From assembly GCF_000317555.1 (NCBI RefSeq), contig NC_019745.1, positions 3,100,001 through 3,164,000 on the forward strand: 64,000 nucleotides of DNA. The letters are read 5' to 3'. Position 1 is the first letter of the stretch. Every line of letters begins with the position of its first letter. Both the position numbers and the translations under genes were made by a program. The stretch is from Gloeocapsa sp. PCC 7428. Its GTDB lineage: Bacteria > Cyanobacteriota > Cyanobacteriia > Cyanobacteriales > Chroococcidiopsidaceae. The notes beneath the pieces are model-generated. The model searched no databases and was not told where the DNA came from. It saw only the letters and a program-made list of their open reading frames with translations. Below, one piece after another: positions 1-9,197 of this stretch.

Positions 1-811
1 CACTTTTTGTTGCTTCCATCGCTGAGTTTGCGGCACTCTGTGCGGCTGGTTTGACATCTTCAACCGCACCTCTTACAGATTGAGCTACACCTTGTGTTGC
101 ACCCTTAACTGAGTCTGCTGTGTCCTTTACAGAGTTAGCTACACTTCTTACGGCTGGCTTAGCCTCTTCGGATGCAGATTGGACAGCTTCTACAACAGCG
201 GGTTTGGACTCCTGAACTGTCTCTTTGACTGCTTCTGCTGTGTCAACGATGGAAGGTCTTGCTTCCTCAATTGTCTCCTTGACTGAGTCTACTGTACCTT
301 TTACCGAGTTAGCTACACTTCTTACGGCTGGCTTAGCCTCTTCGGATGCAGATTGGACAGCTTCTACAACAGCGGGTTTGGACTCCTGAACTGTCTCTTT
401 GACTGCTTCTGCTGTGTCAACGATGGAAGGTTTTGCTTCCTCAATTGTCTCCTTGACTGAGTCTACTGCACCCTTTACAGAGGGCTTAACATACTCAGCT
501 GTATCTTTTACTGCTTCGCCTACAACTTCTACAGTTTCGTTTACATTCTCGGCTACACTCTCTACAGCGTCTACTACACCTTCTACAGTCTTATTAACAG
601 CCTCAGCGGTACCCCTACCAGCCATCGCCCCTGCTGCTGCACCTGCTACAGCACCAATGATTCCTCCAGTTCGACCGCCAAGTATAGCACCAATAGCCGC
701 GCCAGCTGCCGCTGCACCCATACCCGAACTGCTTGGCTGCTCCTCCTGTTGCTGCATATTAGGTTCAATATTCTCGTCATCCTTATCAATTGGTTGCTTG
801 TTCTCAGTCAT
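1..811 (-). CDS. LEA-like repetitive protein with glycine-zipper segment, 3' end missing
   Basis: The frame is open from an ATG at 811 to the left edge, so the C-terminus lies outside the window (about 270 codons visible). AAAGGA sits 7 bases before the ATG, supporting this start. The first 30 residues are acidic and Q/E-rich. Residues about 32-66 form an Ala/Gly glycine-zipper (GAAIGAILGG, GAVAGAAAGA), which may contact membrane. The rest is a low-complexity amphipathic helix of Val, Ala, Glu and Lys with recurring KPxV and SVK motifs, as in LEA group 3 or apolipoprotein-like proteins. Two 58-residue units are almost identical. LEA-type proteins are linked to desiccation or salt tolerance; that role here is inference. 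The opposite-strand Ser/Thr-rich frame is its antisense shadow. Confidence 0.75.
   Translation of the reverse strand, partial: MTENKQPIDKDDENIEPNMQQQEEQPSSSGMGAAAAGAAIGAILGGRTGGIIGAVAGAAAGAMAGRGTAEAVNKTVEGVVDAVESVAENVNETVEVVGEAVKDTAEYVKPSVKGAVDSVKETIEEAKPSIVDTAEAVKETVQESKPAVVEAVQSASEEAKPAVRSVANSVKGTVDSVKETIEEARPSIVDTAEAVKETVQESKPAVVEAVQSASEEAKPAVRSVANSVKDTADSVKGATQGVAQSVRGAVEDVKPAAQSAANSAMEATKS
132..479 (-). repeat. Two tandem 174-bp repeats inside the LEA-like gene
   Basis: Units 132-305 and 306-479 are nearly identical; I see about four mismatches, for example ggtctt versus ggtttt. The period of 174 bases is 58 codons, so copy-number change keeps the reading frame. Each unit contains three degenerate sub-repeats of about 18-22 residues built around KPxV. 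Confidence 0.9.
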
Positions 812-1478
812 CGCTTTTTCCTTTGAGTAAAGTATTCACCAACAATTTGTGGCAAGTTGACTAGTGCCAATTTAACGATTACAAAAAAGGACTTACACCT
901 AACTGAGGGGGGACAACGCCAAATACATAGTTATCTAAAGTTAGAAATTTTAGAGCGAGTTGGTAGTATGGCTAGGCTCTGTTTTAAAACTACAGCCACA
1001 AGGAATAGGGACTACAGTCAACAACATAGCAAGGTAGTTTTAGTTGTCTGCAACAATACGATGGGACGCACTTAAGGACAACCGGAATCTGTTCGTTTGA
1101 CATCCAACTCTATATTTTTTGCTAACCCAGTTTTAAAACACGCTCTAGGAGCGATAGCAGAGGTTAGGAGTCAGAGGTCAGAGGTTAGAGGTCAGGGGTC
1201 AGAGATCAGTTGACAGTGAAGAGAGTGTGGGAAGACTTTGTCAACTGTCAACTATCAACTTAGCGTATTCGATGTCCTAATTACCCCAACGAGACTGCTA
1301 TAGGAGGGCAAGTATCTTACCTGCGCTGGGCAATTAATGAGTAAGGGAATACGGGTACTTAGAGCCGCATCTCTCGTTTTCCGTATAAATCACGTGGCTA
1401 TGAGTAATTTTTCTTTAAATAATTGAAGCAGGGTGCGATCGCTCCCAGTGTTACCTGAAACAGCGAGTAAACGCTCAT
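812..1478. other. Intergenic region without a convincing gene
   Basis: It holds the upstream region of the LEA-like gene and a heptamer repeat array at 1160-1260. A 72-codon plus-strand frame at 857-1075 has no ribosome binding site and unremarkable composition, so I do not call it. No RNA gene was recognised. Confidence 0.6.
1160..1260. repeat. Heptanucleotide repeat arrays (STRR type)
   Basis: Eight consecutive heptamers at 1160-1215 follow GAGGTCA with substitutions (GAGGTTA, GGAGTCA, GGGGTCA, GAGATCA). Three more of a second type, GTCAACT, GTCAACT, ATCAACT, lie at 1240-1260. Short tandemly repeated heptamers are known in cyanobacterial genomes. The same word recurs near 21371 and 57621-57751. 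Confidence 0.85.
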
Positions 1479-3098
1479 ATGAGCTATTGCCTAAATCCCA
1501 ACTGTTCTCATCCGCAAAACTCAAGTTCTCGTCAAACGTGTGCAGCTTGTGGCGCTCAATTGGTATTACGCGATCGCTACCGCGCACTGCAAGCACTAGC
1601 ACAAGGTGGTTTCGGTGCGACGTTTTTAGCGCAAGATGTCACGTTACCTGGTGAACCTAAGTGCGTTGTTAAGCAGCTTCGCCCTTCGGCGACATCGCTA
1701 GAAGCGTTAGATATGGCGCGGAAGCTTTTTGCACGGGAAGCTAAAACTTTGGGTAAAATTGGCAGTCATCCGCAAGTTCCTAGGCTACTTGACTACTTTG
1801 AAGATTGCGAACAATTCTACTTGGTTCAAGAGTACATAAATGGTTTAACACTGCAACAGGAAATCAAACGCTCTGGTCCTTTTAGCGAAGCTGGGGTCAA
1901 ACAATTTTTAAGTGAAATTTTACCAACGCTGCAATATCTTCATAGCCAACAGGTGATTCACCGCGACATCAAACCCGCTAATATTATTCGTCGTCATGAG
2001 GACTGCAAACTCGTGTTAATCGATTTTGGTGCTGTGAAAGACCAAGTCAGTCAAACAACGAGTATGTCAGAAAATACAGCCTTAACAGCTTTTGCGGTGG
2101 GAACTCCAGGTTTCGCACCGCCTGAACAACTTGCAATGCGTCCTGTTTATGCAAGTGACGTTTACGCACTAGGAGTCACTTGCATTTATCTGCTCACTGG
2201 GAAATCTCCCAAGGATCTAGACTATAATTCCTCGACGGGGGAAATGCTGTGGCAAAACAAAGTACAGATTAGCGATCGCTTTCGCGAAGTCTTACAAAAA
2301 ATGGTAGAAGGTTCGGTACGACATCGCTATCAATCACCGAATGATGTTCTTACCGCCCTCGAACTCGAACCATACATGGATAGCTTAGCCAATAGTATGG
2401 CGGCGCAACCTTCGGCGGTGCGTAAACCGAAATTACCTCGAATGGTGAAGCAAACAACGCCTACAACAACGCCAGTAGCGACTACGACAAGCGCTTATAC
2501 TGGAAGTCATGCTGCGCAATCGCGGGCAAAAATGGCGGCGGCGATTCGTGCGAGAAAAGCGAATCTGACTGAGGTATCGAATACACCTGTACAACCTCCC
2601 CTACCATCAGTAACACTTACCCCTGCACCTTCAGTCCTTGGGGCGAAACCTAAAACGGCACCCCCTAGAAAGCTCGATGCTGATAATTTAGTTTTGTCTT
2701 ATATCAAAGGCAGAAGAGATTTTGCTTCTTACGATTTGAGTTTACTTGACCTACAGCGAGTAGATTTATCAGAGGTAAATTTTCGTGCGGCAAAATTAGA
2801 CCGCACAAATTTTTTTAAATGTATTTTGTCAGGTAATGACTTTAGCCACGCTAGCCTCAAGCGAACTAATTTTAGAGAAGCGATTTTAACGAAGGCTTAC
2901 TTTCATTCTGCTGATTTAGAAGGAGCCGATTTTCGCGGTGCTAATTTAAGCTACGCTGATTTAAGCGAGGCTAATTTACAAAATGTGAATTTGTGTGGTG
3001 CTAACCTTACTGGGGCAAAAGTTTCGGATGAGCAGCTAACACAAGCGAAAATCAATTGGATGACCGTGCGCCCCAATGGTAAGCGCGGCTGGTTTTAG
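1479..3098 (+). CDS. Ser/Thr protein kinase with N-terminal Cys motif and pentapeptide repeats (SpkB-like)
   Basis: A 539-residue eukaryotic-type kinase. C4, C9, C21 and C24 form a short N-terminal cysteine cluster. The kinase domain shows the glycine loop GGFGATF (43-49), Lys65, Glu87, the catalytic HRDIKPAN (161-168, Asp163), DFG (182-184) and APPEQ (213-217). A Pro/Thr-rich linker (about 310-400) leads to C-terminal A(D/N)Lxx pentapeptide repeats (about 430-520), which fold as a right-handed beta helix. The layout matches cyanobacterial SpkB kinases, where the Cys motif has been linked to redox control; that link is from memory. The substrate is unknown. No strong ribosome binding site precedes the ATG. 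All catalytic residues are present. Confidence 0.92.
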   Translation: MSYCLNPNCSHPQNSSSRQTCAACGAQLVLRDRYRALQALAQGGFGATFLAQDVTLPGEPKCVVKQLRPSATSLEALDMARKLFAREAKTLGKIGSHPQVPRLLDYFEDCEQFYLVQEYINGLTLQQEIKRSGPFSEAGVKQFLSEILPTLQYLHSQQVIHRDIKPANIIRRHEDCKLVLIDFGAVKDQVSQTTSMSENTALTAFAVGTPGFAPPEQLAMRPVYASDVYALGVTCIYLLTGKSPKDLDYNSSTGEMLWQNKVQISDRFREVLQKMVEGSVRHRYQSPNDVLTALELEPYMDSLANSMAAQPSAVRKPKLPRMVKQTTPTTTPVATTTSAYTGSHAAQSRAKMAAAIRARKANLTEVSNTPVQPPLPSVTLTPAPSVLGAKPKTAPPRKLDADNLVLSYIKGRRDFASYDLSLLDLQRVDLSEVNFRAAKLDRTNFFKCILSGNDFSHASLKRTNFREAILTKAYFHSADLEGADFRGANLSYADLSEANLQNVNLCGANLTGAKVSDEQLTQAKINWMTVRPNGKRGWF

Positions 3099-3308
3099 TC
3101 ATTGTGAAGAGTAACTACTAAATTTACAGTAATTTCATAATTTTTAGTCTAAATAAGAGTCATTCTTTAACACTGCTTATACTTACGATGCATATATTTG
3201 ATATAGAACTCAGGTAAATAGTTATTCCTAACTCAGACTCAACGACGAATTAACAAAAATTACTATTTTTGAGTTTTTCTATCTATTTAAAAATAGAAAA
3301 GCAAATCT

Positions 3309-4055
3309 ATGTTGAAAAAAATTATAGCAGCTACTGTTTCCTTAGTAGCAATATTTTCTACAAATTCTGTTTCAGCAAGGCAATGGGTAGTGTTGAATCC
3401 TGATCCTTATCTAGCTGTAGATGTTGATAGCATCAAAGGAACAGGAAATAGTAGAACTTTTTGGAATGAATTAATTGAAGCACAAGACTCATCTTCGAGT
3501 TCTTACATTTCTTTTGATAGAGCAAAAACTAAAACTATAAAATCCTTGATTTACGTTGATTGTGTAAGCAATAAAATAGGTGTATTAAGACAAGTTAGAT
3601 ACGATGCTAACGGCAATGTGTTAAGCGATTACGATCTAAGTCATCTTGCTATACCACCTAATTTGCGTTCACCTGTCCCTGATAGTATTGGTGAAATGCA
3701 ATTAGTTTATGTTTGTAGCTTAAGAACTGCTAACAGTGGGAGACAATCTGTAACTAGTTCTCGCGGAAGTAATAGAGCAACTGTCTCTAGAAATGCCTCA
3801 TTTCCTCGCAAAACTTGTGGAGATCCATTTCAGAGGCAAGGAACATATTGGCCAGTATTTATAGATGGAGGAAATCTTAGTAAAATTAGAATAAATCTAT
3901 GTAATGATGCATTTTCTATTGTTAGAGGAAGAGGAATTCGGTCAGTTCAAGTCGCTTCTTTCACTTCTTACGAACGTGCGTTATCTTTCGCTCAACAAGT
4001 AGGTGGAACGGTAGGTGAAGCAACACACTATGTTAACGGGCAGATTGTAAATTAG
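3309..4055 (+). CDS. Secreted protein, Adhesin_E-like N-terminal domain
   Basis: 248 residues. A typical signal peptide (KK, hydrophobic stretch, cleavage after about SVSA at residue 23) is followed by a region with the pattern of surface-adhesin E proteins: an initial W, a VDVDSI segment, a central W, YVDC and a final VYVC. The last 90 residues have a Cys pair (TCGDPF, NLCNDAF) and no family I recognise. The protein probably acts in the periplasm or at the cell surface. The region is AT-rich compared with its neighbours. No clear ribosome binding site is seen. The family call is moderate and the function unknown. Confidence 0.7.
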   Translation: MLKKIIAATVSLVAIFSTNSVSARQWVVLNPDPYLAVDVDSIKGTGNSRTFWNELIEAQDSSSSSYISFDRAKTKTIKSLIYVDCVSNKIGVLRQVRYDANGNVLSDYDLSHLAIPPNLRSPVPDSIGEMQLVYVCSLRTANSGRQSVTSSRGSNRATVSRNASFPRKTCGDPFQRQGTYWPVFIDGGNLSKIRINLCNDAFSIVRGRGIRSVQVASFTSYERALSFAQQVGGTVGEATHYVNGQIVN

Positions 4056-4081
4056 CTTATTGTACTTTTTGTTGTTGAATG

Positions 4082-4113
4082 CAAGCAGTTGCATTGTTAG
4101 ATACAACTGCTTG
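4082..4113. terminator. Hairpin between convergent genes
   Basis: Perfect 10-bp stem, CAAGCAGTTG (4082-4091) with CAACTGCTTG (4104-4113), lying between the convergent genes at 3309 and 4128. There is no long T-run; it probably acts as a bidirectional terminator. Confidence 0.6.
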
Positions 4114-4127
4114 TCACAATGTTAATG

Positions 4128-5411
4128 TTATTTGGTGTGGGCTAGCGGAATTAAAGGTGTGCCGACTTGTAACACGCGGATAGTTTCACCTTTGGCGATC
4201 GCGGGTTGACCAATGGGAATAACGGCTAAGCCGTTGGTTTGTGCTAAGTTAATTAAATTGCCTGAACTGTGGCTCCCATCAGCTAAATGAAACTCGTAGG
4301 CACCATCGATGAGGTGTAGTTGTCCCCAAAGATAAGTTTCGCGCTGACCGTCGGATTTTAAATCGTGTTGCGATCGCGCTTGCACAAACATCGGTCCCCA
4401 ACTGTGTGCGAGTCCAGAAAGCTTGCGTAATGCTGGCTGGACAAACCGCCAAAAGCTGACTAAAGCAGAAACAGGATTACCAGGCAAACCAAAATACAAC
4501 ACAGGTTTATGTTTAGACGCTGCTGATGCAGGAAATGTTGCAAATGTCAAGGGCTTTCCTGGCTTAACAGCGACGGCACGAATATGAATTGTCGCGCCTA
4601 ACTCGGCAAGAATTTGTTCTACGTAGTCGTAGTCACCAACCGAGACACCACCAGAGGATAAGACAACATCAGCAGTGGCGATCGCCTGTGAAATCGCGCG
4701 ACGCAAAATATTGGGTTTATCAGGAAAAATTCCTAGATGCAACGGTTCTGCACCTGTCTGCGCGACAAGGGCGGCTAAAGCATACTGATTGGAATCGACA
4801 ATTTGACCGAGTTGTAAAGGCTGATCGGGGGTAATTAATTCGTCACCCGTCGAAAGAATGGCGACGCGTGGGCGGCGATAAACTTTGATTTGGGTACACT
4901 GCGCTGCTGCTAGTACCGCGAGTTCTGGAGGTTGTAGCGCAATTCCTGGCAATAAAAGGGGCGTTCCTGCTTGATAATACGATGCTCCCTGGCGGACAAA
5001 AGCTTTTTCTGCGGGTGGTGCTGCTAAAATCATGACGCGATCGCCTTCGCGTTTTGTATGTTCTTGCATCACAACGGTATCGGCTCCGGAAGGCATCACC
5101 CCACCTGTAAAAATGCGTGCGGCTTGTCCTGGTTTGACTTCGCGTTTTGGTGCTTGTCCCGCGCGAACTTCTTCGACAATTTCTAACGCGACGGGTTGAT
5201 CTGCGTGACAACTTTTAACGTCTTCGTAACGCACCGCGTAGCCGTCCATCGCGGAATTATCCCAGTGCGGAAAATCCAACTGACTCACAACTGGTGCTGC
5301 CAGGATGCGGTCAATTGCTGTTAAAAGTGTTACAACCTCACCGTGTCGCTTTCCATCTAGGGGTTGCACCAAATCTAAAATCATTGCCTCTGCTTGGCTT
5401 GCTGGCAGCAT
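4128..5411 (-). CDS. moeA: Molybdopterin molybdenumtransferase MoeA
   Basis: 427 residues, usual MoeA length. MoeA inserts molybdate into adenylated molybdopterin in the last step of molybdenum cofactor synthesis, in the cytoplasm, supplying enzymes such as nitrate reductase. Visible signatures are FPHWDNSAMDGYA near residue 43, the segment around FTGGVMPSGADTVV, the nucleotide/MPT-binding STGDEL, SSGGVSVGDYD, KPGKPLTF and FGLPGNPVS. The C-terminal beta domain is present. No other moa/moe gene is adjacent, so it appears to be transcribed alone. The ATG at 5411 is the natural start; no strong ribosome binding site is visible. Confidence 0.96.
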   Translation of the reverse strand: MLPASQAEAMILDLVQPLDGKRHGEVVTLLTAIDRILAAPVVSQLDFPHWDNSAMDGYAVRYEDVKSCHADQPVALEIVEEVRAGQAPKREVKPGQAARIFTGGVMPSGADTVVMQEHTKREGDRVMILAAPPAEKAFVRQGASYYQAGTPLLLPGIALQPPELAVLAAAQCTQIKVYRRPRVAILSTGDELITPDQPLQLGQIVDSNQYALAALVAQTGAEPLHLGIFPDKPNILRRAISQAIATADVVLSSGGVSVGDYDYVEQILAELGATIHIRAVAVKPGKPLTFATFPASAASKHKPVLYFGLPGNPVSALVSFWRFVQPALRKLSGLAHSWGPMFVQARSQHDLKSDGQRETYLWGQLHLIDGAYEFHLADGSHSSGNLINLAQTNGLAVIPIGQPAIAKGETIRVLQVGTPLIPLAHTK

Positions 5412-5715
5412 ACAAGTTAACTCTGAATTCTGTATTCTTAGCTTAGTAACAGCGCTTAGCTATTAGCAATTAGCCATAATCCTCAAAAATAGATTTAGAG
5501 GATGTAAATATCATATGCAAGCTTGCGGCTTGCGCTTGCACGTACTAATTGCTTTTGTGGTAAATAAACATTTGCTGCGAGTTCAGCATCGCTTTACTTA
5601 ATGATAGTTATATAATTGAACATTTTTGACCCAAAGTAAAATTGAACGATTGAACGGCTACAATGCAACAGCTATCAGCATAGGATATAAAAGTAGCCAG
5701 TCACAACTTTTTGCT
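5412..5715. other. Intergenic region between divergent moeA and RDD gene
   Basis: Upstream sequence of both genes. It contains an inverted GCAAGC/GCTTGC-rich stretch near 5518-5540 but no gene or clear promoter. An in-frame TTG at 5626 would add 30 residues of unconserved appearance to the RDD protein. Confidence 0.5.
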
Positions 5716-6255
5716 ATGAATACTTCGCCAGACTATACCCGCTTTCCTCGGGTGCAAATGGGAAGGCGCGCTGTAGGTTTTGGAATCGATTTTTTGGGAG
5801 TTTGGCTACTAAGTTCTGTATTAGGTGGAGGCGATCGCTTTTCGTGGGCGCAGGGTATTGTATTTTTGTTAGCGTGGTACGGTACGCGGGTATTTGTTGC
5901 TTATCGAAATCACGGACAAACTTTCGGTCGCTGGGCTTTGGACATGAAAGTCCTCAATGTCGAGTTCGGTAAAGTTCCAAGTTTACTAGCCTTAGTGATA
6001 CGCGAAAGTATTGTTGGGTTGGGTGCAATGCTCGCCGCGATCGCCCTCAATAATTTTTTTACAAGTGCCAGTAATATATTATTAATGCTGCCTCTAGCAA
6101 TTGACTGTAGTATTGCGTTCGCAGACAACACGCGAGCGCGTGCAGGACATGACCTGATTGCTCGTACAATTGTGGCAAGTTCGCTGCGCGGCTATTCGCT
6201 CGACATCAAAGTCAAACGTTTCCTTGCCCAAGCTTGCCAGCGTATTCTAAAATAA
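5716..6255 (+). CDS. RDD family integral membrane protein
   Basis: 179 residues from the ATG at 5716. I prefer this to the TTG at 5626 because the RDD signature begins just after it: an Arg-rich start (MGRRAVGFGIDF with the conserved Asp), a middle HGQTFGRWALDMKVLN loop, and a final RAGHDLIARTIV motif. Three to four hydrophobic segments are visible (about 17-35, 40-55, 95-115, 118-135). RDD proteins are small inner-membrane proteins, some implicated in ion exchange; the function here is unknown. It lies 42 bases upstream of rpmG on the same strand. Confidence 0.8.
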   Translation: MNTSPDYTRFPRVQMGRRAVGFGIDFLGVWLLSSVLGGGDRFSWAQGIVFLLAWYGTRVFVAYRNHGQTFGRWALDMKVLNVEFGKVPSLLALVIRESIVGLGAMLAAIALNNFFTSASNILLMLPLAIDCSIAFADNTRARAGHDLIARTIVASSLRGYSLDIKVKRFLAQACQRILK

Positions 6256-6297
6256 TAGATTGTGTCTAATTTTGTTTAAACTTGAGTAAGAGTCAAT

Positions 6298-6492
6298 ATG
6301 GCTAAAAGTAAGGGTGTCCGAATAACCGTGACACTAGAATGCACTGAATGTCGCACTAACCCAGACAAGCGATCGCCTGGGGTTTCGCGCTATACCACGA
6401 TGAAAAACCGCCGCAACACAACTGCGAGGTTAGAACTCAAGAAGTTTTGCCCGAACTGCAACCGCCACACCGTTCACAAGGAAATTAAGTAA
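6298..6492 (+). CDS. rpmG: 50S ribosomal protein L33
   Basis: 64 residues, a full-length L33 of the zinc-binding type: Cys pairs CTEC (residues 15-18) and CPNC (about 52-55). It starts [11 protein letters not shown] and contains the conserved TTMKNRRNT segment. It stands 2 bases before rpsR; rpmG-rpsR is a common cyanobacterial arrangement and the two are surely cotranscribed. Confidence 0.97.
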   Translation: MAKSKGVRITVTLECTECRTNPDKRSPGVSRYTTMKNRRNTTARLELKKFCPNCNRHTVHKEIK

Positions 6493-6494
6493 GA

Positions 6495-6710
6495 ATGAGT
6501 TATTTTCGTCGTCGTTTGTCACCAATTAAACCGCAAGACCCAATTGATTACAAAGATATCGAATTGCTGCGCAAGTTTATCACCGAGCGAGGAAAAATTC
6601 TGCCTCGCCGCATTACAGGATTAACTGCTAAACAACAACGCGATTTAACAGTAGCAATCAAGCGGGCGCGCATTTTAGCAATGCTACCTTTTATTAATCA
6701 AGAGGGGTAA
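6495..6710 (+). CDS. rpsR: 30S ribosomal protein S18
   Basis: 71 residues, typical S18 length. It starts [11 protein letters not shown] and contains the signatures [11 protein letters not shown] and [21 protein letters not shown]. Only 2 bases separate it from the rpmG stop, indicating coupled translation. It binds 16S rRNA with S6 in the small-subunit platform. Confidence 0.98.
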   Translation: MSYFRRRLSPIKPQDPIDYKDIELLRKFITERGKILPRRITGLTAKQQRDLTVAIKRARILAMLPFINQEG

Positions 6711-6813
6711 CGAGGAGTGAGGGGCGAGGATTCGCGTGTCATTTGATAACTTGCCCTAAACCCTGCTTGTAATACTTGATCGAACATAAACTTAACTGCT
6801 GAGTGCGCTTGTT

Positions 6814-8871
6814 GTGGAAAAGGGAACGCTAGTCGAATTTCGAGTACAAGGCGATCGCCGACTTGGAGTTGTCGATCGTCCTGATGGCAAATCGCGTTGG
6901 ATTGCCGTAGACGAACGTGGTTCAACGCATAGTCTAGCGCCGCGACAAATTACCTACCAAGTTTCCGGTCAAAGCTACAAACCGCCAGAAATCCCCCAAT
7001 TTTTGGCAGAAGTACAGGCATACCTTGACCCTGCAAGCTTAGAGGTCGCCTGGGAATTGCTCATAGAAAGCGGCGAAACCGTCAATCCCGCACAAATGGC
7101 GACGCTGCTATTCGCCGAACAAAATCCGCCACAGTGTTACGCTGCTCACTGCTTATTATCCGATGATAAGCTGTACTTTAAGCAAAAGGGAGATAGCTAC
7201 GAGCCACGAAGTGCAGCGCAAGTTGCTGAACGAAAACATCAAATCGAAGTCGAAGTCAATCGCCAACGCGAACAACAAGAGTTTCTCACACGAGTTGCGC
7301 AAGCGATTCATGGTGAAACAGTAGAATGGAGTCGCCAAGATCGCCAACGAATCGAGGCGCTAGAAAAGTATGCGACACTACTAGTAGAAGGTGTGCGTTC
7401 GGGGGTAACTCCAGACTCGCTAGCGCGTACTTATGCCCCACCGGCTTCGGTTGTAGAAACCATGAATACCTTGGGACGTCCCGCTACGCCGCAAGCAGCT
7501 TTTCAGTTGCTTGTCGATTTGGGACTCTGGAGTGTTCACGAAAATTTATTTTTACGGCGCAGCCAAATTTCGGTTCAGTTCCCTACCAAGGTGTTAGAAG
7601 TGGCTCAACAGCGTATGGATTCTCCACCACCTGATGTCGATCAGCGCCTCGATTTAACTTATCTTAAAGTCTATACAATTGATGACCAAAGTACGAGCGA
7701 AATTGACGATGGCGTTAGTTGGGAATTACTCGCGGATAAGCGCCAAAGGTTGTGGATTCATATTGCCGATCCGACACGGTGGTTAGTTCCAGAAGATGAA
7801 CTTGATTTAGACGCGCGACGGCGGGGAACAACAGTTTATTTACCAACGGGAATGATCCCGATGTTTCCTTCCATATTAGCAACAGGACCAATGAGTTTGT
7901 TGCAGGGAAAAGTTTGTTGTGCTTTAAGTTTTGGTGTTGTTTTAGATGAATCAGGCGCGGTACAAGAGTATAGTATTCATCCGAGTTTGATTAAACCGAC
8001 ATATCGTCTGACGTATGAAGATGTAGACGAAATGTTGGAATTGGGGGTAGAAGGAGAACCAGAAATAGCCGCGATCGCAACTCTAGCCCAACGTCGTCAA
8101 ATGTGGCGGCAGTCGCAAGGCGCAATTAGCATTAATCTACCAGAAGCTATTATTAAAGTTCAAGACGACGAGATTACAATCAAGGTTTTAAACGATTCGC
8201 TGTCGCGCCAGTTAGTCGCCGAGATGATGATCTTAGCAGGAGAAGTTGCGGGTCATTACGCCCAAGTTCATAAAATTGCATTACCATTTCGCGGTCAACC
8301 ACAACCGGAATTACCTTCCGAAGAAGAGTTAATTCAATTACCCGCAGGCTTTGCGCGGGCTTGTGCGATGCGCCGCTGTATGCCTAAAAGTGAGATGAGT
8401 ATTACACCTACACGTCACGCAGGCTTAGGGTTAGCGACTTATACGCAAGCAACTTCACCGATTCGTCGCTATACAGATCTCCTCACGCATTTTCAATTAA
8501 AAGCACACTTACGCGGTGAAACGCCTCCTTTTTCTGGCGAACAAATTCAAGAAGTTATGCTGAGTGTGACAAGTGCAACGCAAGAAGCAACGTTAGTCGA
8601 ACGTCAAACAAACCGCTACTGGGGATTAGAATATCTGCGTCGTCATCCGAATCAAGTTTGGCAAGCATTAGTACTGATGTGGCTGCGCGAAGATAGCCGA
8701 TTAGCTCTGATTTTGATTGAAGACTTAGGGTTACAGTTGCCCATGGTTTTCAAGCGTGGCGTTAAACTAGGCGAACAGGTGTCAGTGAAAGTTAGCTACG
8801 TCGATCCGCGTCAAGACGTGTTGCAGTTTCAGGAAGTCACTTATTCGGAAGCGCAGCAAGCGGCTAATTAG
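6814..8871 (+). CDS. Ribonuclease II/R family 3'-5' exoribonuclease
   Basis: 685 residues from a GTG start (6814). The catalytic RNB domain covers about residues 280-600 with the metal-binding aspartates in TIDDQSTSEIDDGVS and the signature IHIADPTRWLVPEDELD, then TPTRHAGLGLATYTQATSPIRRYTDL, the usual RNB end motif. An N-terminal beta-barrel-like region starts at the first residues (GTLVEFRVQGDRRLGVV), and the C-terminus has a short S1-like tail. It hydrolyses single-stranded RNA processively in decay and processing. It lies 103 bases downstream of rpsR on the same strand, a linkage I recall from other cyanobacteria. I cannot tell whether RNase II or R is the better name. Confidence 0.93.
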   Translation: MEKGTLVEFRVQGDRRLGVVDRPDGKSRWIAVDERGSTHSLAPRQITYQVSGQSYKPPEIPQFLAEVQAYLDPASLEVAWELLIESGETVNPAQMATLLFAEQNPPQCYAAHCLLSDDKLYFKQKGDSYEPRSAAQVAERKHQIEVEVNRQREQQEFLTRVAQAIHGETVEWSRQDRQRIEALEKYATLLVEGVRSGVTPDSLARTYAPPASVVETMNTLGRPATPQAAFQLLVDLGLWSVHENLFLRRSQISVQFPTKVLEVAQQRMDSPPPDVDQRLDLTYLKVYTIDDQSTSEIDDGVSWELLADKRQRLWIHIADPTRWLVPEDELDLDARRRGTTVYLPTGMIPMFPSILATGPMSLLQGKVCCALSFGVVLDESGAVQEYSIHPSLIKPTYRLTYEDVDEMLELGVEGEPEIAAIATLAQRRQMWRQSQGAISINLPEAIIKVQDDEITIKVLNDSLSRQLVAEMMILAGEVAGHYAQVHKIALPFRGQPQPELPSEEELIQLPAGFARACAMRRCMPKSEMSITPTRHAGLGLATYTQATSPIRRYTDLLTHFQLKAHLRGETPPFSGEQIQEVMLSVTSATQEATLVERQTNRYWGLEYLRRHPNQVWQALVLMWLREDSRLALILIEDLGLQLPMVFKRGVKLGEQVSVKVSYVDPRQDVLQFQEVTYSEAQQAAN

Positions 8872-9197
8872 TGCAGTAGCCTAAATGCGATCGCAGACAA
8901 AATATACTGCCGTGAGATTACTGTCACCCCAACACAGTAACATCTCTACTTTACATAAAATTCATAATAGCACCTTTGCTAGGCTTTCAAACTTGATAAA
9001 GTTCGTTTAGAGATAGCAATCACATTTTATTTTCTTTTAAATTTTAATTAGTAATTACACAGTGGTAGTTCAAAGTTCTAGTTTCTAAGATGAAACTATC
9101 GAACGGAATTGATTTTACTTCAAGAATTAGATTTTTTACTAAAACAATTAATTCCCATCGGTAAGAATAAACTAGATTCTATTAAAGGACTTGAACA
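8872..9197. other. Intergenic region, nothing recognised
   Basis: AT-rich 326-bp gap between the exoribonuclease and the coiled-coil cluster. It carries one ribosome-binding-site-like AAAGGA at 9184-9189 serving the next gene. No gene, terminator with a T-run or repeat was found. Confidence 0.5.

Noticed and set aside
399-830. 143-codon plus-strand frame rich in Ser, Thr and Ala
   Set aside because: It is the antisense of the repetitive LEA-like gene; its open length follows from the repeat and it has no ribosome binding site.
857-1075. 72-codon plus-strand frame
   Set aside because: No ribosome binding site, no recognisable sequence, in an intergenic region with repeats downstream.
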